DNA from: OMPR01 sp965183835
Lineage (GTDB): Bacteria > Pseudomonadota > Alphaproteobacteria > Rhodobacterales > Rhodobacteraceae
Direction: 5' to 3'
DNA: 64,000 bases
Assembly (NCBI GenBank): GCA_965183835.1
Contig: CBCYME010000024.1
Span: 88,711-152,710 of the forward strand
Below the pieces are notes generated by a model, which made no database searches, was not told the origin of the DNA, and saw only the letters and a list, made by a program, of their open reading frames with translations. Below, in pieces: positions 34,851 through 44,600 of this stretch. A program made the position numbers and the translations under genes. Position 1 is the stretch's first letter, and the number at the start of each line of letters is the position of its first letter.

Positions 34851-35798
34851 ATGACGACGTTCACCAATTTCGCGCTTTCTGCCCTGATCACAGGCGCAAC
34901 CGCCCTACCCATTGCCGTGCAAGCCGGCCAACCCGACACCTTTGCCCCCGCCATGAGAACCGAGGTCATTGACGGGCTTAAAATTGCTTATCGTGAGGCC
35001 GGCAACCCCGCAAACCCAACCGTCGTGTTGCTGCATGGCTTTCCAACCTCGTCGCACATGTTCCGCAACCTGATCCCAGCACTGGCAGACGAATATTATG
35101 TCATCGCACCGGATTACCCTGGGTTCGGGGCCTCTGACATGCCGGACGCCGCTGAATATGAATACAGTTTTGCTAATACAGCCGACCTCATGACAGAACT
35201 ACTTAACCGTAAAGGGGTTGAGGATTACGCTGCTTATGTGATGGATTATGGGGCGCCCGTTGGCTATCGCATGTTTGCCAACGACCCCGAACGCGTAACC
35301 GGGTTTGTGATCCAAAACGGCAATGCCTATGACGAAGGACTGCGTGAATTCTGGGATCCGATCAAGGCCTACTGGGCGGCCCCCTCCGCAGAAACAGGCG
35401 ATCCTTTGCGCGCTTTCCTTACGCTGGATGCCACCAAATGGCAGTTCACTCACGGCGTAAAAGACCCCTCAGCGATCAACCCTGATAACTTTTGGCATGT
35501 ACAGTATCTGCTGGACCGCCCGGGCAACCAAGAGGTGCAGTTGGAAATGTTCCTCGATTACGGCACCAACCCTGCCGAGTACCCGAAATGGCAAGCGTTG
35601 TTCCGTGAACATCAGCCGCCTGCCTTGTTGGTATGGGGCAAGAACGATCCGATCTTTCCCTCTGAGGGCGCACACCCCTACAAGCGTGATTTGAAGGATC
35701 TGGAATTTCACCTGCTTGATACCGGACATTTCGCTTTAGAAGATCACGGTGCTGAAATTGCTAGCGAGATGAAGGGTTTTCTCGGCCGAATTAACTGA
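34851..35798 (+). CDS. Exported alpha/beta hydrolase with Asp nucleophile (epoxide hydrolase / haloalkane dehalogenase-like)
   Basis: A 315-residue alpha/beta hydrolase with an N-terminal signal-like segment (FALSALITGATALPIAVQAG, cleavage near 25), so it is probably periplasmic. Oxyanion motif HGFPTSS at 62-68, nucleophile Asp132 in VMDYGAPVGY, acid Asp266 in GKNDPIF, base His293 in TGHFALED. An Asp nucleophile with Tyr next to it is typical of epoxide hydrolases and haloalkane dehalogenases rather than serine esterases. Start at 34851 follows AAAGGA. Third gene of the TetR operon. Exact substrate unknown. Confidence 0.86.
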   Translation: MTTFTNFALSALITGATALPIAVQAGQPDTFAPAMRTEVIDGLKIAYREAGNPANPTVVLLHGFPTSSHMFRNLIPALADEYYVIAPDYPGFGASDMPDAAEYEYSFANTADLMTELLNRKGVEDYAAYVMDYGAPVGYRMFANDPERVTGFVIQNGNAYDEGLREFWDPIKAYWAAPSAETGDPLRAFLTLDATKWQFTHGVKDPSAINPDNFWHVQYLLDRPGNQEVQLEMFLDYGTNPAEYPKWQALFREHQPPALLVWGKNDPIFPSEGAHPYKRDLKDLEFHLLDTGHFALEDHGAEIASEMKGFLGRIN

Positions 35799-35809
35799 CC
35801 CCTCAACAG

Positions 35810-35834
35810 CCCCTGCCCTGACCGGGCGGGGGTT
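35810..35834 (+). terminator. Rho-independent-like terminator after the hydrolase gene
   Basis: CCCCTGCCC and GGGCGGGG form a GC-rich hairpin with one bulged T around a short loop, followed by a brief T run (35833-35835). It sits 12 bp after the hydrolase stop. Confidence 0.5.
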
Positions 35835-35914
35835 TACCGAGGCCCAACAGTTTTCGAACCAATCCAGAAGCAGAAGCTTGAACGCAATTTAGAACGCTAT
35901 TGAAATAGCGAACC

Positions 35915-36556
35915 TCAGGCCCCTTCTATCATCACCTCAACACCGGCAGCACAAAACCGGACCAACTTATCCAGATCGGCCTCTTGTGCACCCGGGCTCA
36001 ACGCCTCGACCCGCCATCCGGTGTTAAGATGCGCAAGCATGGTTGCCACCGAATAGATTTGACCCGCCGCGATCTCCTGCCGCTCGGCCTTTGGATACAA
36101 GCGCGCGATTTCATCTATGAAAACTCCGGCGGTGGGGTCAAAGCATTCGGCCGCAATGTCGCGCCACCGAGGGTCGACCGAGACATGCGCAACAATGCGC
36201 CCATATGCGATCCAATGCGCGCCCCCGGTTTGGGCCAGCGTGACATAGGGGCGAATGAAACAATCCAGAATTTTGTACAGCGTCAGACCGTCTACCCGCG
36301 CAGCTTCCAACGCCTCCAATCGAACACGCGCCAATTCATCCGCACGGCGGGCCACCGTCTGGTGAAACAACTCTTCTTTACCGCCGCCGTGATGGTGCAC
36401 CAACCCAACCTGCACCTCGGCAAGCGCTGCAATATCGCGGATCGAGGACCCATCGAATCCTCCCACAGCGAAAACCTGCTCCGCCGCGTCTAAAATCCGC
36501 GCTTTGGTCTCTAATGACCGTGCGGATGGGGCTCTTTTTCGTTGTTTTTCAAGCAT
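35915..36556 (-). CDS. TetR-family transcriptional regulator
   Basis: A 213-residue TetR regulator. Helix-turn-helix: KARILDAAEQVFAVGGFDGSSIRDIAALAEVQVGLVHHHGGGKEELFHQTV (about 18-68). The usual recognition-helix ending YYHF/HHHF is HHHG here. A C-terminal domain follows that resembles TetR_C for fatty-acid type repressors (FIRPYVTLAQTGG, then WIAYGRIVAHVS). Divergent from a flavin monooxygenase operon with a perfect palindrome between. Confidence 0.9.
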   Translation of the reverse strand: MLEKQRKRAPSARSLETKARILDAAEQVFAVGGFDGSSIRDIAALAEVQVGLVHHHGGGKEELFHQTVARRADELARVRLEALEAARVDGLTLYKILDCFIRPYVTLAQTGGAHWIAYGRIVAHVSVDPRWRDIAAECFDPTAGVFIDEIARLYPKAERQEIAAGQIYSVATMLAHLNTGWRVEALSPGAQEADLDKLVRFCAAGVEVMIEGA

Positions 36557-36589
36557 ATGCAGTCCTCTTGAAATACAGTTTGCCTTATT

Positions 36590-36605
36590 TTGAACGATCG
36601 TTCAA
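36590..36605. promoter_or_regulatory. Perfect 16 bp palindrome, probable TetR operator
   Basis: TTGAACGATCGTTCAA reads identically on both strands and is centred in the 73 bp gap between the TetR gene and the monooxygenase gene. The form (xGAACGATCGTTCx) is typical of TetR repressor sites, so autoregulation and control of the monooxygenase operon are likely. Confidence 0.75.
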
Positions 36606-36629
36606 GTTAAAGGCAACGCGGGAGGCTAC

Positions 36630-37946
36630 ATGACACAGACACGTGAACAATTTGCCCTAATCGGGGCAGGTCCGATGGGCTTGGCGATGGCCAAGGTCCT
36701 GTCTGAACAGGGAATCCCGTTTCAAGGATTTGAGCTGCATTCAGATGTGGGCGGTCTGTGGGACATCGACGGACCCAATTCGACGATGTACGAAACGGCG
36801 CATTTAATTTCATCAAAACGCATGACGGAATTCGCAGACTTCCCGATGGACGACGACGTTGCCGAATACCCGTCGCATCGCGATCTTAAACGCTATTTTA
36901 GCGCCTTTGCCGATCACTTTGGTTTGCGCGATCAATACCACTTCAACGCCAAGGTCACCCATGTGGAACCGCTGGGTGGGCCGGGCGAAGGGTGGCGTGT
37001 TGACTGGTCAGACCCGGATGGGGATCACAGCGCTGAATTCGCAGGTGTGATGATCGCCAACGGCACCCTGACCGAACCCAACATCCCCGATTTCCCCGGT
37101 CAGTTCGATGGCGAGCTGATCCACGCGTCGCAATATCGCTACGCGTCACAGTTTACAGACAAACGGGTGTTGATCGTAGGCGCGGGGAACTCCGGCTGCG
37201 ATATCGCGGTGGATGCAATCCACCATGCCAAGCTGTGCGATTTGTCGATGCGGCGCGGATATTACTTTGTCCCCAAATACGTGTTTGGCAAACCTGCGGA
37301 CACGATGGGCGGATTGATCAAACTGCCCATGTGGCTCAAGCGCCGGATCGACGGGATGATCCTGAAATGGTTTGTAGGCGACCCACAAAAATATGGTTTC
37401 CCAAAACCCGATTACCAACTGTACGAAAGCCATCCGGTTGTGAACTCGTTGGTGCTGTACCACGCCGGGCACGGGGACCTGCGTATTCAACCCGACATCG
37501 AACGCCTCGATGGCAAGACCGTACATTTTCGCGATGGAACTGTACAAAATTATGACATGATCCTGACCGCTACCGGGTACAAGTTGCACTATCCGTTCAT
37601 CGACCCGGATCTGTTGAACTGGCAAGGCGACGCCCCGCATCTGTACCTGAACGCCATTCACCCAGCGCGCGATGACCTGTTTGTATTGGGCATGATCGAG
37701 GCCAGCGGCCTAGGCTGGCAAGGGCGTCACGAACAAGCGGAAATGGTGGCCCGATATATCAAAGGGCTGGCCAACAAATGCCCAGTTGCGGCGGAATTGA
37801 AAGCCGAGAAATCCGCCGAGTTCCAGCGTGCCACCGGCGGCATGCAGTATCTCAAACTGGCGCGAATGGCCTATTACGTCGACAAGGCAACCTATCGCGG
37901 GGCGGTCACCGGTTGGATCAAGCGGCTGACGCAGGCCAAGTCATGA
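36630..37946 (+). CDS. Flavin-containing monooxygenase (class B FMO family)
   Basis: A 438-residue NAD(P)H-dependent flavin monooxygenase. FAD motif at the N-terminus (ALIGAGPMGLAMAKVL), FMO signature near FDGELIHASQYR (FxGxxxHxxxY), NADPH motif VLIVGAGNSGCDIAVD and the late ATGY motif (LTATGYKLHYPF). Candidates for oxidation are a ketone, amine or sulfide. The start follows GGAGG; the stop overlaps the transporter start (ATGA). First gene of a four-gene coupled operon, so the substrate may be imported or exported by the next gene and further processed by two SDRs. Confidence 0.9.
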   Translation: MTQTREQFALIGAGPMGLAMAKVLSEQGIPFQGFELHSDVGGLWDIDGPNSTMYETAHLISSKRMTEFADFPMDDDVAEYPSHRDLKRYFSAFADHFGLRDQYHFNAKVTHVEPLGGPGEGWRVDWSDPDGDHSAEFAGVMIANGTLTEPNIPDFPGQFDGELIHASQYRYASQFTDKRVLIVGAGNSGCDIAVDAIHHAKLCDLSMRRGYYFVPKYVFGKPADTMGGLIKLPMWLKRRIDGMILKWFVGDPQKYGFPKPDYQLYESHPVVNSLVLYHAGHGDLRIQPDIERLDGKTVHFRDGTVQNYDMILTATGYKLHYPFIDPDLLNWQGDAPHLYLNAIHPARDDLFVLGMIEASGLGWQGRHEQAEMVARYIKGLANKCPVAAELKAEKSAEFQRATGGMQYLKLARMAYYVDKATYRGAVTGWIKRLTQAKS

Positions 37947-38845
37947 CTGGTATTGATGATATCACGTTGAATTTTTCGCCTGCGTCCCTGACGCTGTTGA
38001 ACGCAATTCTGGCAATTGTGATGTTTTCCATCGCGATTGATCTAAAACCCTCAGATTTTGACCGGCTACGACGCGCTCCGAAACCCCTGTTAGCCGGGCT
38101 GATCTCTCAATTCCTGATCCTGCCCGTTTTGACCTTTGGTATGATCTTAGTGACGCAGCCGCGCCCCTCAATCGCGTTGGGCCTGATTTTGGTTGCCGCC
38201 TGTCCCGGCGGCAACATCTCGAATTTCATCACCCACCGGGCCGGGGGCAACGCGGCCCTGTCTGTCTCAATGACAGCTTTTGCCACCATCGGGGCGATCC
38301 TGCTTACACCGTTGAACATTGCACTGTGGGGTGGGCTCTATGCCCCGACCCGCGCCATTTTGCAGGAAACCCAGATTGATCCGGTGCAAATCGCCATAAC
38401 CGTCAGCCTGATGCTGATCCTGCCCTTGGTTCTAGGCATGTACCTGAACCTGCATCGACCCAGCCTGACCTTTCGATTGCGCCGTCCGCTGCAGTTGCTG
38501 TCTATGGGTATCTTTATCGCCTTTATCGCACTCGCTCTGGCGGCAAACTGGGAATTCTTCCTTGGTTTTGCCGGGGCAGTCGCCGGTCTTGTTATCCTTC
38601 ACAACGCACTGGCACTGGGGGGCGGTTGGGCTGTGGCCACTCTGGCCCGGCTGTCCCCCTTTGATCGTCGCGCCATCACCATCGAAACCGGCATTCAGAA
38701 TTCCGGGCTGGGTCTGGTTCTGATCTTTGCCTTTTTCAACGGCTTGGGCGGCATGGCTGTCGTAGCCGCGTTCTGGGGTATCTGGCACGCGATTTCGGGC
38801 CTTGTCCTTGCATCAATCTGGTCCCGAACGGAGGCCCGCAAATGA
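37943..38845 (+). CDS. BASS-family transporter (bile acid:Na+ symporter-like)
   Basis: A 300-residue membrane protein with nine to ten hydrophobic helices. Family motifs: LISQFLILPVLTFGMIL, LVAACPGGNISNFITHRAGGNAALSVSMTAFATI and TIETGIQNSGLGLVLIFAF, which contain the conserved polar residues of Na+-dependent BASS carriers. The ATG at 37943 overlaps the monooxygenase stop. Members carry bile acids, pyruvate, pantoate or other organic anions, so a carboxylate or steroid-like anion is plausible here; direction and substrate are unknown. Confidence 0.88.
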   Translation: MTGIDDITLNFSPASLTLLNAILAIVMFSIAIDLKPSDFDRLRRAPKPLLAGLISQFLILPVLTFGMILVTQPRPSIALGLILVAACPGGNISNFITHRAGGNAALSVSMTAFATIGAILLTPLNIALWGGLYAPTRAILQETQIDPVQIAITVSLMLILPLVLGMYLNLHRPSLTFRLRRPLQLLSMGIFIAFIALALAANWEFFLGFAGAVAGLVILHNALALGGGWAVATLARLSPFDRRAITIETGIQNSGLGLVLIFAFFNGLGGMAVVAAFWGIWHAISGLVLASIWSRTEARK

Positions 38846-39774
38846 CGCGCATTCTAATAACCGGGGCGGCTGGCATGGTCGGCAAGGCGCTTTTGCACGA
38901 ACTGAGCGAACACACGGTTTTTGCCACCGATTTGCAGCCCCCCAGCCCCCTGCCGAATGGGGTCTCATTTCATCGCATGGACGTGACCACAAATGAACCG
39001 GAACGGATCATAGCCAAGGTCAAACCTGACGTGATTGTTCATCTAGCTTCGATTGTGACCCCACCCAAGGGAACCGGCCGAGCATTTGCCTACGCAGTTG
39101 ATGTCGAAGGCACCCGCAAGGTTCTGGAGGCCGCAATCGCGCACGGCGTAAAGCGGCTGGTTGTCACCTCTTCCGGGGCTGCATACGGATACCACGCCGA
39201 CAATCCCGTTCCACTCAGAGAAACGGATGCTGTCCGGGGCAATCCTGAATTTGCCTATGCCGATCACAAACGCCAAGTCGAAGAGATGCTGGCACAGGCC
39301 CGAGAAACCGCACCGCACCTCGAACAGGTCATTCTGAGGGTTGGAACAGTTTTGGGACCCGGCACCGAGAACCAAATCACCGCCCTGTTTCACAAACCCC
39401 GCTTGCTGGCCCTGCACGGCAGCGAAAGCCCGTTTGTGTTCATCGCCAAACAGGACCTGACCCGTATTCTGCACCGGGCAGCAACGGATGGTCCGCCGGG
39501 TATTTTCAACGTGGCAGGCGATGGCGCAATGGGCGTCACCGATCTGGCCAAGGCATTGAACAAACCCGTTTTGCGCCTGCCTGTCTGGGTTTTGAAAGCG
39601 GCTTTGGCCATCGCGCACCCGCTACGGCTGAGCCAATATGGACCAGAACAGGTGCGGTTCCTGCAATATCGCCCGGTTCTGGCCAACGACGCCCTGAAGG
39701 CTGAATTCGGCTACACTCCAAAGCAAACCAGCGCCGAAGTGTTTGAGAGTTGGAAAAGGGATGCACAATTATGA
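38842..39774 (+). CDS. NAD-dependent epimerase/dehydratase (extended SDR)
   Basis: A 310-residue extended short-chain dehydrogenase. The cofactor motif is ILITGAAGMVGKALL, the third strand gives VIVHLASIVTPPKGTG, and the active-site region has TSSGAAYG and YADHK (YxxxK). It overlaps the upstream transporter gene and the next SDR gene by 4 bp each. Sequence alone does not identify the substrate; family members act on sugar nucleotides, 3-beta-hydroxysteroids or related alcohols. Confidence 0.86.
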   Translation: MTRILITGAAGMVGKALLHELSEHTVFATDLQPPSPLPNGVSFHRMDVTTNEPERIIAKVKPDVIVHLASIVTPPKGTGRAFAYAVDVEGTRKVLEAAIAHGVKRLVVTSSGAAYGYHADNPVPLRETDAVRGNPEFAYADHKRQVEEMLAQARETAPHLEQVILRVGTVLGPGTENQITALFHKPRLLALHGSESPFVFIAKQDLTRILHRAATDGPPGIFNVAGDGAMGVTDLAKALNKPVLRLPVWVLKAALAIAHPLRLSQYGPEQVRFLQYRPVLANDALKAEFGYTPKQTSAEVFESWKRDAQL

Positions 39775-40529
39775 AAACAGCGGTCATTTCTGGCGGTGCT
39801 GGCGGCCTTGGCCAAGCGTTGTCGTCACAATTACAAGACAAAGGCTGGCGGGTCATTCTGCTGGATCTAGAGGTCTCAACTCTTACCGAAACCGACACCC
39901 AAATCCCCATACAGTGTAATCTGACCGATCCCACCCAATTGGCCAAGGCCATGCAGAGCATTCTGAAACACAGCCCCAGCATAGACTTGGTCGTGTACAA
40001 CGCAGGTATTACCCAGATCACCAGTTTTGCGGACAGTGATGACACCGGTCATCGCAAGGTCTTTGAGATAAACTATTTTGCAGCGGTCGAAATGGCGCGG
40101 GCGCTTTTGGGGGCCGTGCGCGCGGCCAAAGGGACCCATCTGGCCATTTCATCCGTCGCAGGGTTTGCGCCCCTCTATCACCGCACAGCGTACGCAGCGT
40201 CCAAACACGCGTTAGAGGGTTTTTTCAAATCGCTCCGCTCCGAAGAAAAAGCGCATGGCGTTCAGACATCTATCGCCGCACCCTCGTTTGTGGCCACCAA
40301 TATTGGCAATGACCAAAGGCAATCTGACGGGACCGCCCGCCCCGGATCAGCGACCGATGGGGTGGATTATATGAGCCCACAATCCGCAGCCACAGAGATT
40401 ATGCGCGGCGTTGAAAAGGCGCGTCCGATGATCCCAATTGGCCGGATCGCCCGCATGGCATGGTGGATCAACAGCATCGCGCCCCGTCTGTACCAACGCC
40501 TGATGGAACGTCAGATCGGTGGCACATAA
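39771..40529 (+). CDS. Short-chain dehydrogenase/reductase (classical SDR)
   Basis: A 252-residue classical SDR. Glycine motif AVISGGAGGLGQAL at the N-terminus, VVYNAGIT, catalytic ISSVAG and YAASKHALEGF, then a hydrophobic C-terminal end (MAWWINSIAPRLYQRL) that could associate with the membrane. Start ATG at 39771 overlaps the upstream stop. Last gene of the FMO-BASS-SDR-SDR operon; likely oxidises or reduces the monooxygenase product or precursor. Confidence 0.86.
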   Translation: MKTAVISGGAGGLGQALSSQLQDKGWRVILLDLEVSTLTETDTQIPIQCNLTDPTQLAKAMQSILKHSPSIDLVVYNAGITQITSFADSDDTGHRKVFEINYFAAVEMARALLGAVRAAKGTHLAISSVAGFAPLYHRTAYAASKHALEGFFKSLRSEEKAHGVQTSIAAPSFVATNIGNDQRQSDGTARPGSATDGVDYMSPQSAATEIMRGVEKARPMIPIGRIARMAWWINSIAPRLYQRLMERQIGGT

Positions 40530-40696
40530 CCGCCCCAGAGATCCCAAGCCTTGGATCACCCGGCCGACAAGCCATAGGGATCGTGACCCAACATGCTAAG
40601 ACACCTTGCCCTTTGGCCTAAGCTTTGGTTTGTCTCACGTAGCAAATTTTAGGGCTCACCCAGCGGGGCGGGTCTCAGCACGCAAGGGGAATACCA

Positions 40697-41569
40697 ATGG
40701 CAAAAGTCGCATTTCTGGGCCTAGGGGTCATGGGCTATCCGATGGCCGGACATCTGCAGGCCGCTGGCCACGACGTCACCGTCTTTAACCGCACCGCCGC
40801 CAAAGCCGAGGCTTGGGTCACTAAACACGGTGGCGCGATGGCGCTGACCCCAGAAGAGGCCGCCAAAGGCGCGACCCTCGTGTTTGCCTGTGTGGGCAAT
40901 GATGACGATCTGCGCATGGTTTGCACCGGTGAAGGCGGCGCGTTTCATGGCATGGAAAGTGGCGCGATCTTTGTCGATCACACCACGGTATCTGCCAAGG
41001 TCACAACCGAGCTGTATGCCGTAGGCCAAGACAAAGGCATCGCCTTTGTTGATGCGCCGATTTCTGGCGGTCAGGCGGGGGCCGAAAATGGCGTTCTGTC
41101 CATCATGTGTGGTGGCGATCAGACCGCCTATGACGCCGCTGAACCGGTGATGCAGATCTATTCCAAAATGTGTCGCCGTATTGGCGACAGTGGTGCCGGT
41201 CAAATGACCAAGATGTGCAATCAGATTGCCATTGCCGGTCTGGTGCAGGGCCTGTCCGAGGCGCTCCATTTTGCTGAAAAGGCCGGATTGGACGGGCGTT
41301 CGGTTGTCGAGGTGATCAGCCAAGGGGCTGCGGGCAGCTGGCAGATGGCAAACCGCTATGAAACCATGCTGGATGACCATTTCGAGCACGGGTTTGCGGT
41401 CGATTGGATGCGCAAGGATCTGGGCATCTGTTTGGATACTGCAAATGAAACCGGGGCCTCGCTGCCAGTTACGGCTCTGGTCGATCAGTTTTACAAGGAC
41501 GTGCAAAAACTTGGCGGGGGGCGCTGGGATACTTCGGCTCTGATCAAGCGGCTGCGAGCGCTGGACTAA
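40697..41569 (+). CDS. NAD(P)-dependent beta-hydroxyacid dehydrogenase (3-hydroxyisobutyrate dehydrogenase family)
   Basis: A 290-residue two-domain dehydrogenase. Rossmann motif VAFLGLGVMGYPMAGHLQAAGHDVTVFNR, substrate loop DAPISGGQAGAENG and catalytic Lys in GAGQMTKMCNQIAIAG. The family covers 3-hydroxyisobutyrate, tartronate semialdehyde and related substrates. About 170 bp upstream carry no gene, and AAGGGG precedes the ATG. It lies 96 bp ahead of the large fusion gene, so co-expression is possible but not compelled. Confidence 0.9.
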   Translation: MAKVAFLGLGVMGYPMAGHLQAAGHDVTVFNRTAAKAEAWVTKHGGAMALTPEEAAKGATLVFACVGNDDDLRMVCTGEGGAFHGMESGAIFVDHTTVSAKVTTELYAVGQDKGIAFVDAPISGGQAGAENGVLSIMCGGDQTAYDAAEPVMQIYSKMCRRIGDSGAGQMTKMCNQIAIAGLVQGLSEALHFAEKAGLDGRSVVEVISQGAAGSWQMANRYETMLDDHFEHGFAVDWMRKDLGICLDTANETGASLPVTALVDQFYKDVQKLGGGRWDTSALIKRLRALD

Positions 41570-41665
41570 GCGCTAACATTTTTCTGAAGGGAGCCGTGTA
41601 TCAGCGGCGCCGTTTCTTGACAAAAGCCGTGGGCGGGGCGTCACAGGGCAACAAAGGACACATCC

Positions 41666-44600
41666 ATGACACTGGATTTCTGGGCAGACACCCTGCCGCG
41701 CACTTGGGGTATTTCTGGCAAGCTGACACGGCTGGACGGGGAATATGACCTAAACTTTCTGGTCGAAGCCACAAATGGCAAAGACTATGTGTTGAAAGTC
41801 ATGCATGCCGGGTGCGCCGCCGATCTGGTTGATATGCAAATCAAGGCGTTGGCCCATATCGCCGAAGCCGCCCCCGGCCTGCCCTTTCCCAAGGTATTTC
41901 CCAGCCTCGACGGCACGCCCCTGCCCGAACTGACGGATGAAGAGGGTCAAACTCGACTGGCATGGCTGCAAGAACGGCTGCCGGGGGACTGTTACGCCAA
42001 AGCCGCGCCCAAATCGCTGAACCTGATCCTGAAACTCGGCCGTGTGCTGGGGGCAACGGACCGCGCCCTGAAAGACTTCCATCACGACGGGCTGCATCGC
42101 GAATTCAAATGGGATCTGATGCAGGCCGGATGGGTCAGCGACCAATTGACCGCCATCTCTGACCCCCAGCGCCAAGCGGTACTGCGTGAGATCACCAACG
42201 CCTTCGCGGCGGTCAAACCCACGCTCGACGATCTGCCGAAACAGGCGATCCACAACGACGCGAACGATTACAACATTCTGATCGACGGTGATCTGGGCGA
42301 GGCCAAGCAGGTCACTGGCCTGATCGACTTGGGCGATATGTGTGCCGCCCCGCGAGTCTGTGATCTGGCAATTGCTGGCGCGTATATAGTTCTCGATCAC
42401 CCGAACCCCGAGGCCGCGCTGGTTGCACTGGTCCAAGGATATCACGCCGCTGCCCGTCTGAGCCCGCAAGAGATCGATCTGATCTGGCCGCTGTTGCAAA
42501 TGCGTCTGGCTGTCTCAGTCGTCAACTCGACCCTGATGGCGATTGAAAACCCAGAAGACCCCTATGTCACCATTTCACAAGCCCCGGCTTGGCGGTTCCT
42601 TGAAAACTCGGCTGTGAATGGCGGACTTATGTCGGCCCGCCTCAGGGCTGCATGTTACATGCCGGTGACCGATGGCGCGGATCGCATTCACGCCTACCTG
42701 AACGCACACCGAGGCGAATTTGCCCCCCTGTTTGAGCGCGATTTGAACGATGTGCCTATGGGGTCGCTTTCTGTTGAGAACTCAACATGGCCGCAAAACC
42801 CGTTCGACATGCCCCTCAGCGAAGCGGCACAGGTTGGAGCCGAATTTGGCCCCGATTGGTGGATGGGGTATTACAATGAACCACGCCTGATCTATGCCGA
42901 GCCGGGGTTCCGCAAAGGCCCGTGGAAAGCCAGCGACCGGCGTACCGTTCATCTGGCGGTCGATGTTTTTGCCCCTGCGGGATCACTGTTGCACGCCCCC
43001 CTCAGCGGGCGTGTCGAAGCCATCGAAAACCGCGCGGGTCATCTGGATTATGGTGGGGTTGTGATCCTGCATCATGAAACCCCCGAAGGGGATCCGTTCT
43101 ATACCCTGTACGGGCATTTGGACCCCGAAGTGTGCGACCGCCTGAAACCCGGTGATCCGGTGGCACAGGGTGCCACATTCTGCCGGTTGGGGGATGCCAC
43201 GCAAAACGGTGGCTGGGCCCCGCATGTGCATTTCCAATTGGCGTTGACCACCGATGGCATGCAAAACGACTGGCCCGGTGTCGGGGACCCCGATGAGATG
43301 TATCTCTGGCACGGGGTGTGCCCGAACCCCGCCGCTTTGCTGAACCTGCCAGACGACAAGGTGTTCTATCAGCCGGTCAACAAAGGCGAGATCCTGCAAG
43401 GGCGGCATGATCATTTTGGCGGTAACCTCTCCCTGACCTATGATGATCCGGTCATGTTGGTGCGCGGGTGGAAGCATCATATGTTTGATGAATGGGGTCG
43501 CCCCTATCTGGATGCGTACAACAACGTCCCCCATGTCGGGCACGCCCATACCCGTATTCAGGCCGTTGCCGCGGATCAGTTGAAGCGGATGAATTCCAAC
43601 ACGCGATACCTGCACCCGGCGCAAACCGCCTTTGCTGACAAAATCCTGTCGAAACTTCCCGATCAGTTCGAGGTCTGTTTCTTTGTCAATTCCGGGACCG
43701 AGGCCAACGAATTGGCCCTACGCCTGGCCCGGGCTCATACTGGCGCCAAAGGGATGGTGACACCAGATCACGGCTATCACGGGAACACCAATGCGGCGGT
43801 CGCGATATCAGCCTATAAATTCAACAAGCCCGGCGGCATCGGTCAGGCGGATTGGGTTGAGCTGGTCGAGGTCGCAGACGACTATCGCGGCAGCTTCAAA
43901 CGGGACGACCCCGAGCGGGCGCAGAAGTATGCAGACCTTGTTGATCCAGCCATTGCGACCTTGCAAGAAAAAGGCCACGGGCTTGCCGGTTTCATTGCCG
44001 AGACTTTCCCTTCGGTTGGTGGGCAAATCATCCCTCCCCAAGGGTATTTGGCAGCGGTGTATGAAAAGATCCACGCCGCCGGTGGCGTATGTATTGCCGA
44101 CGAAGTCCAGACCGGCCTTGGCCGACTTGGCGACCACTATTTTGGCTTTGAACATCAAGGTGCCCTGCCCGACATCGTGGTGATGGGCAAACCCATTGGA
44201 AACGGTCATCCTCTGGGCGTGGTGGTGACAACCAAAGCCATCGCGGAAAGTTTTGATAACGGGATCGAGTTCTTTTCGACCTTTGGTGGATCAACTCTGT
44301 CCTGCCGCATCGGTAAAGAAGTGTTGGACATCGTGGATGACGAAGGGTTGCAAGACAACGCCCGCGAGATGGGCAACATTTTGATCTCTGGACTGAAAGA
44401 GCTGGAAGTCGAGTTTGGCTGCGTCGGGGATGTTCGGGGCATGGGGCTGTTTCTGGGTCTCGAGCTGATCAACCTGGACGGGTCCGAAGGCACTGAGATT
44501 TGCAAATACGTCAAGAACCGTATGCGCGATCATCGCATCTTAATTGGCAGCGAGGGGCCCAAGGATAACATCCTGAAAATCCGCCCTCCACTGACGATCG

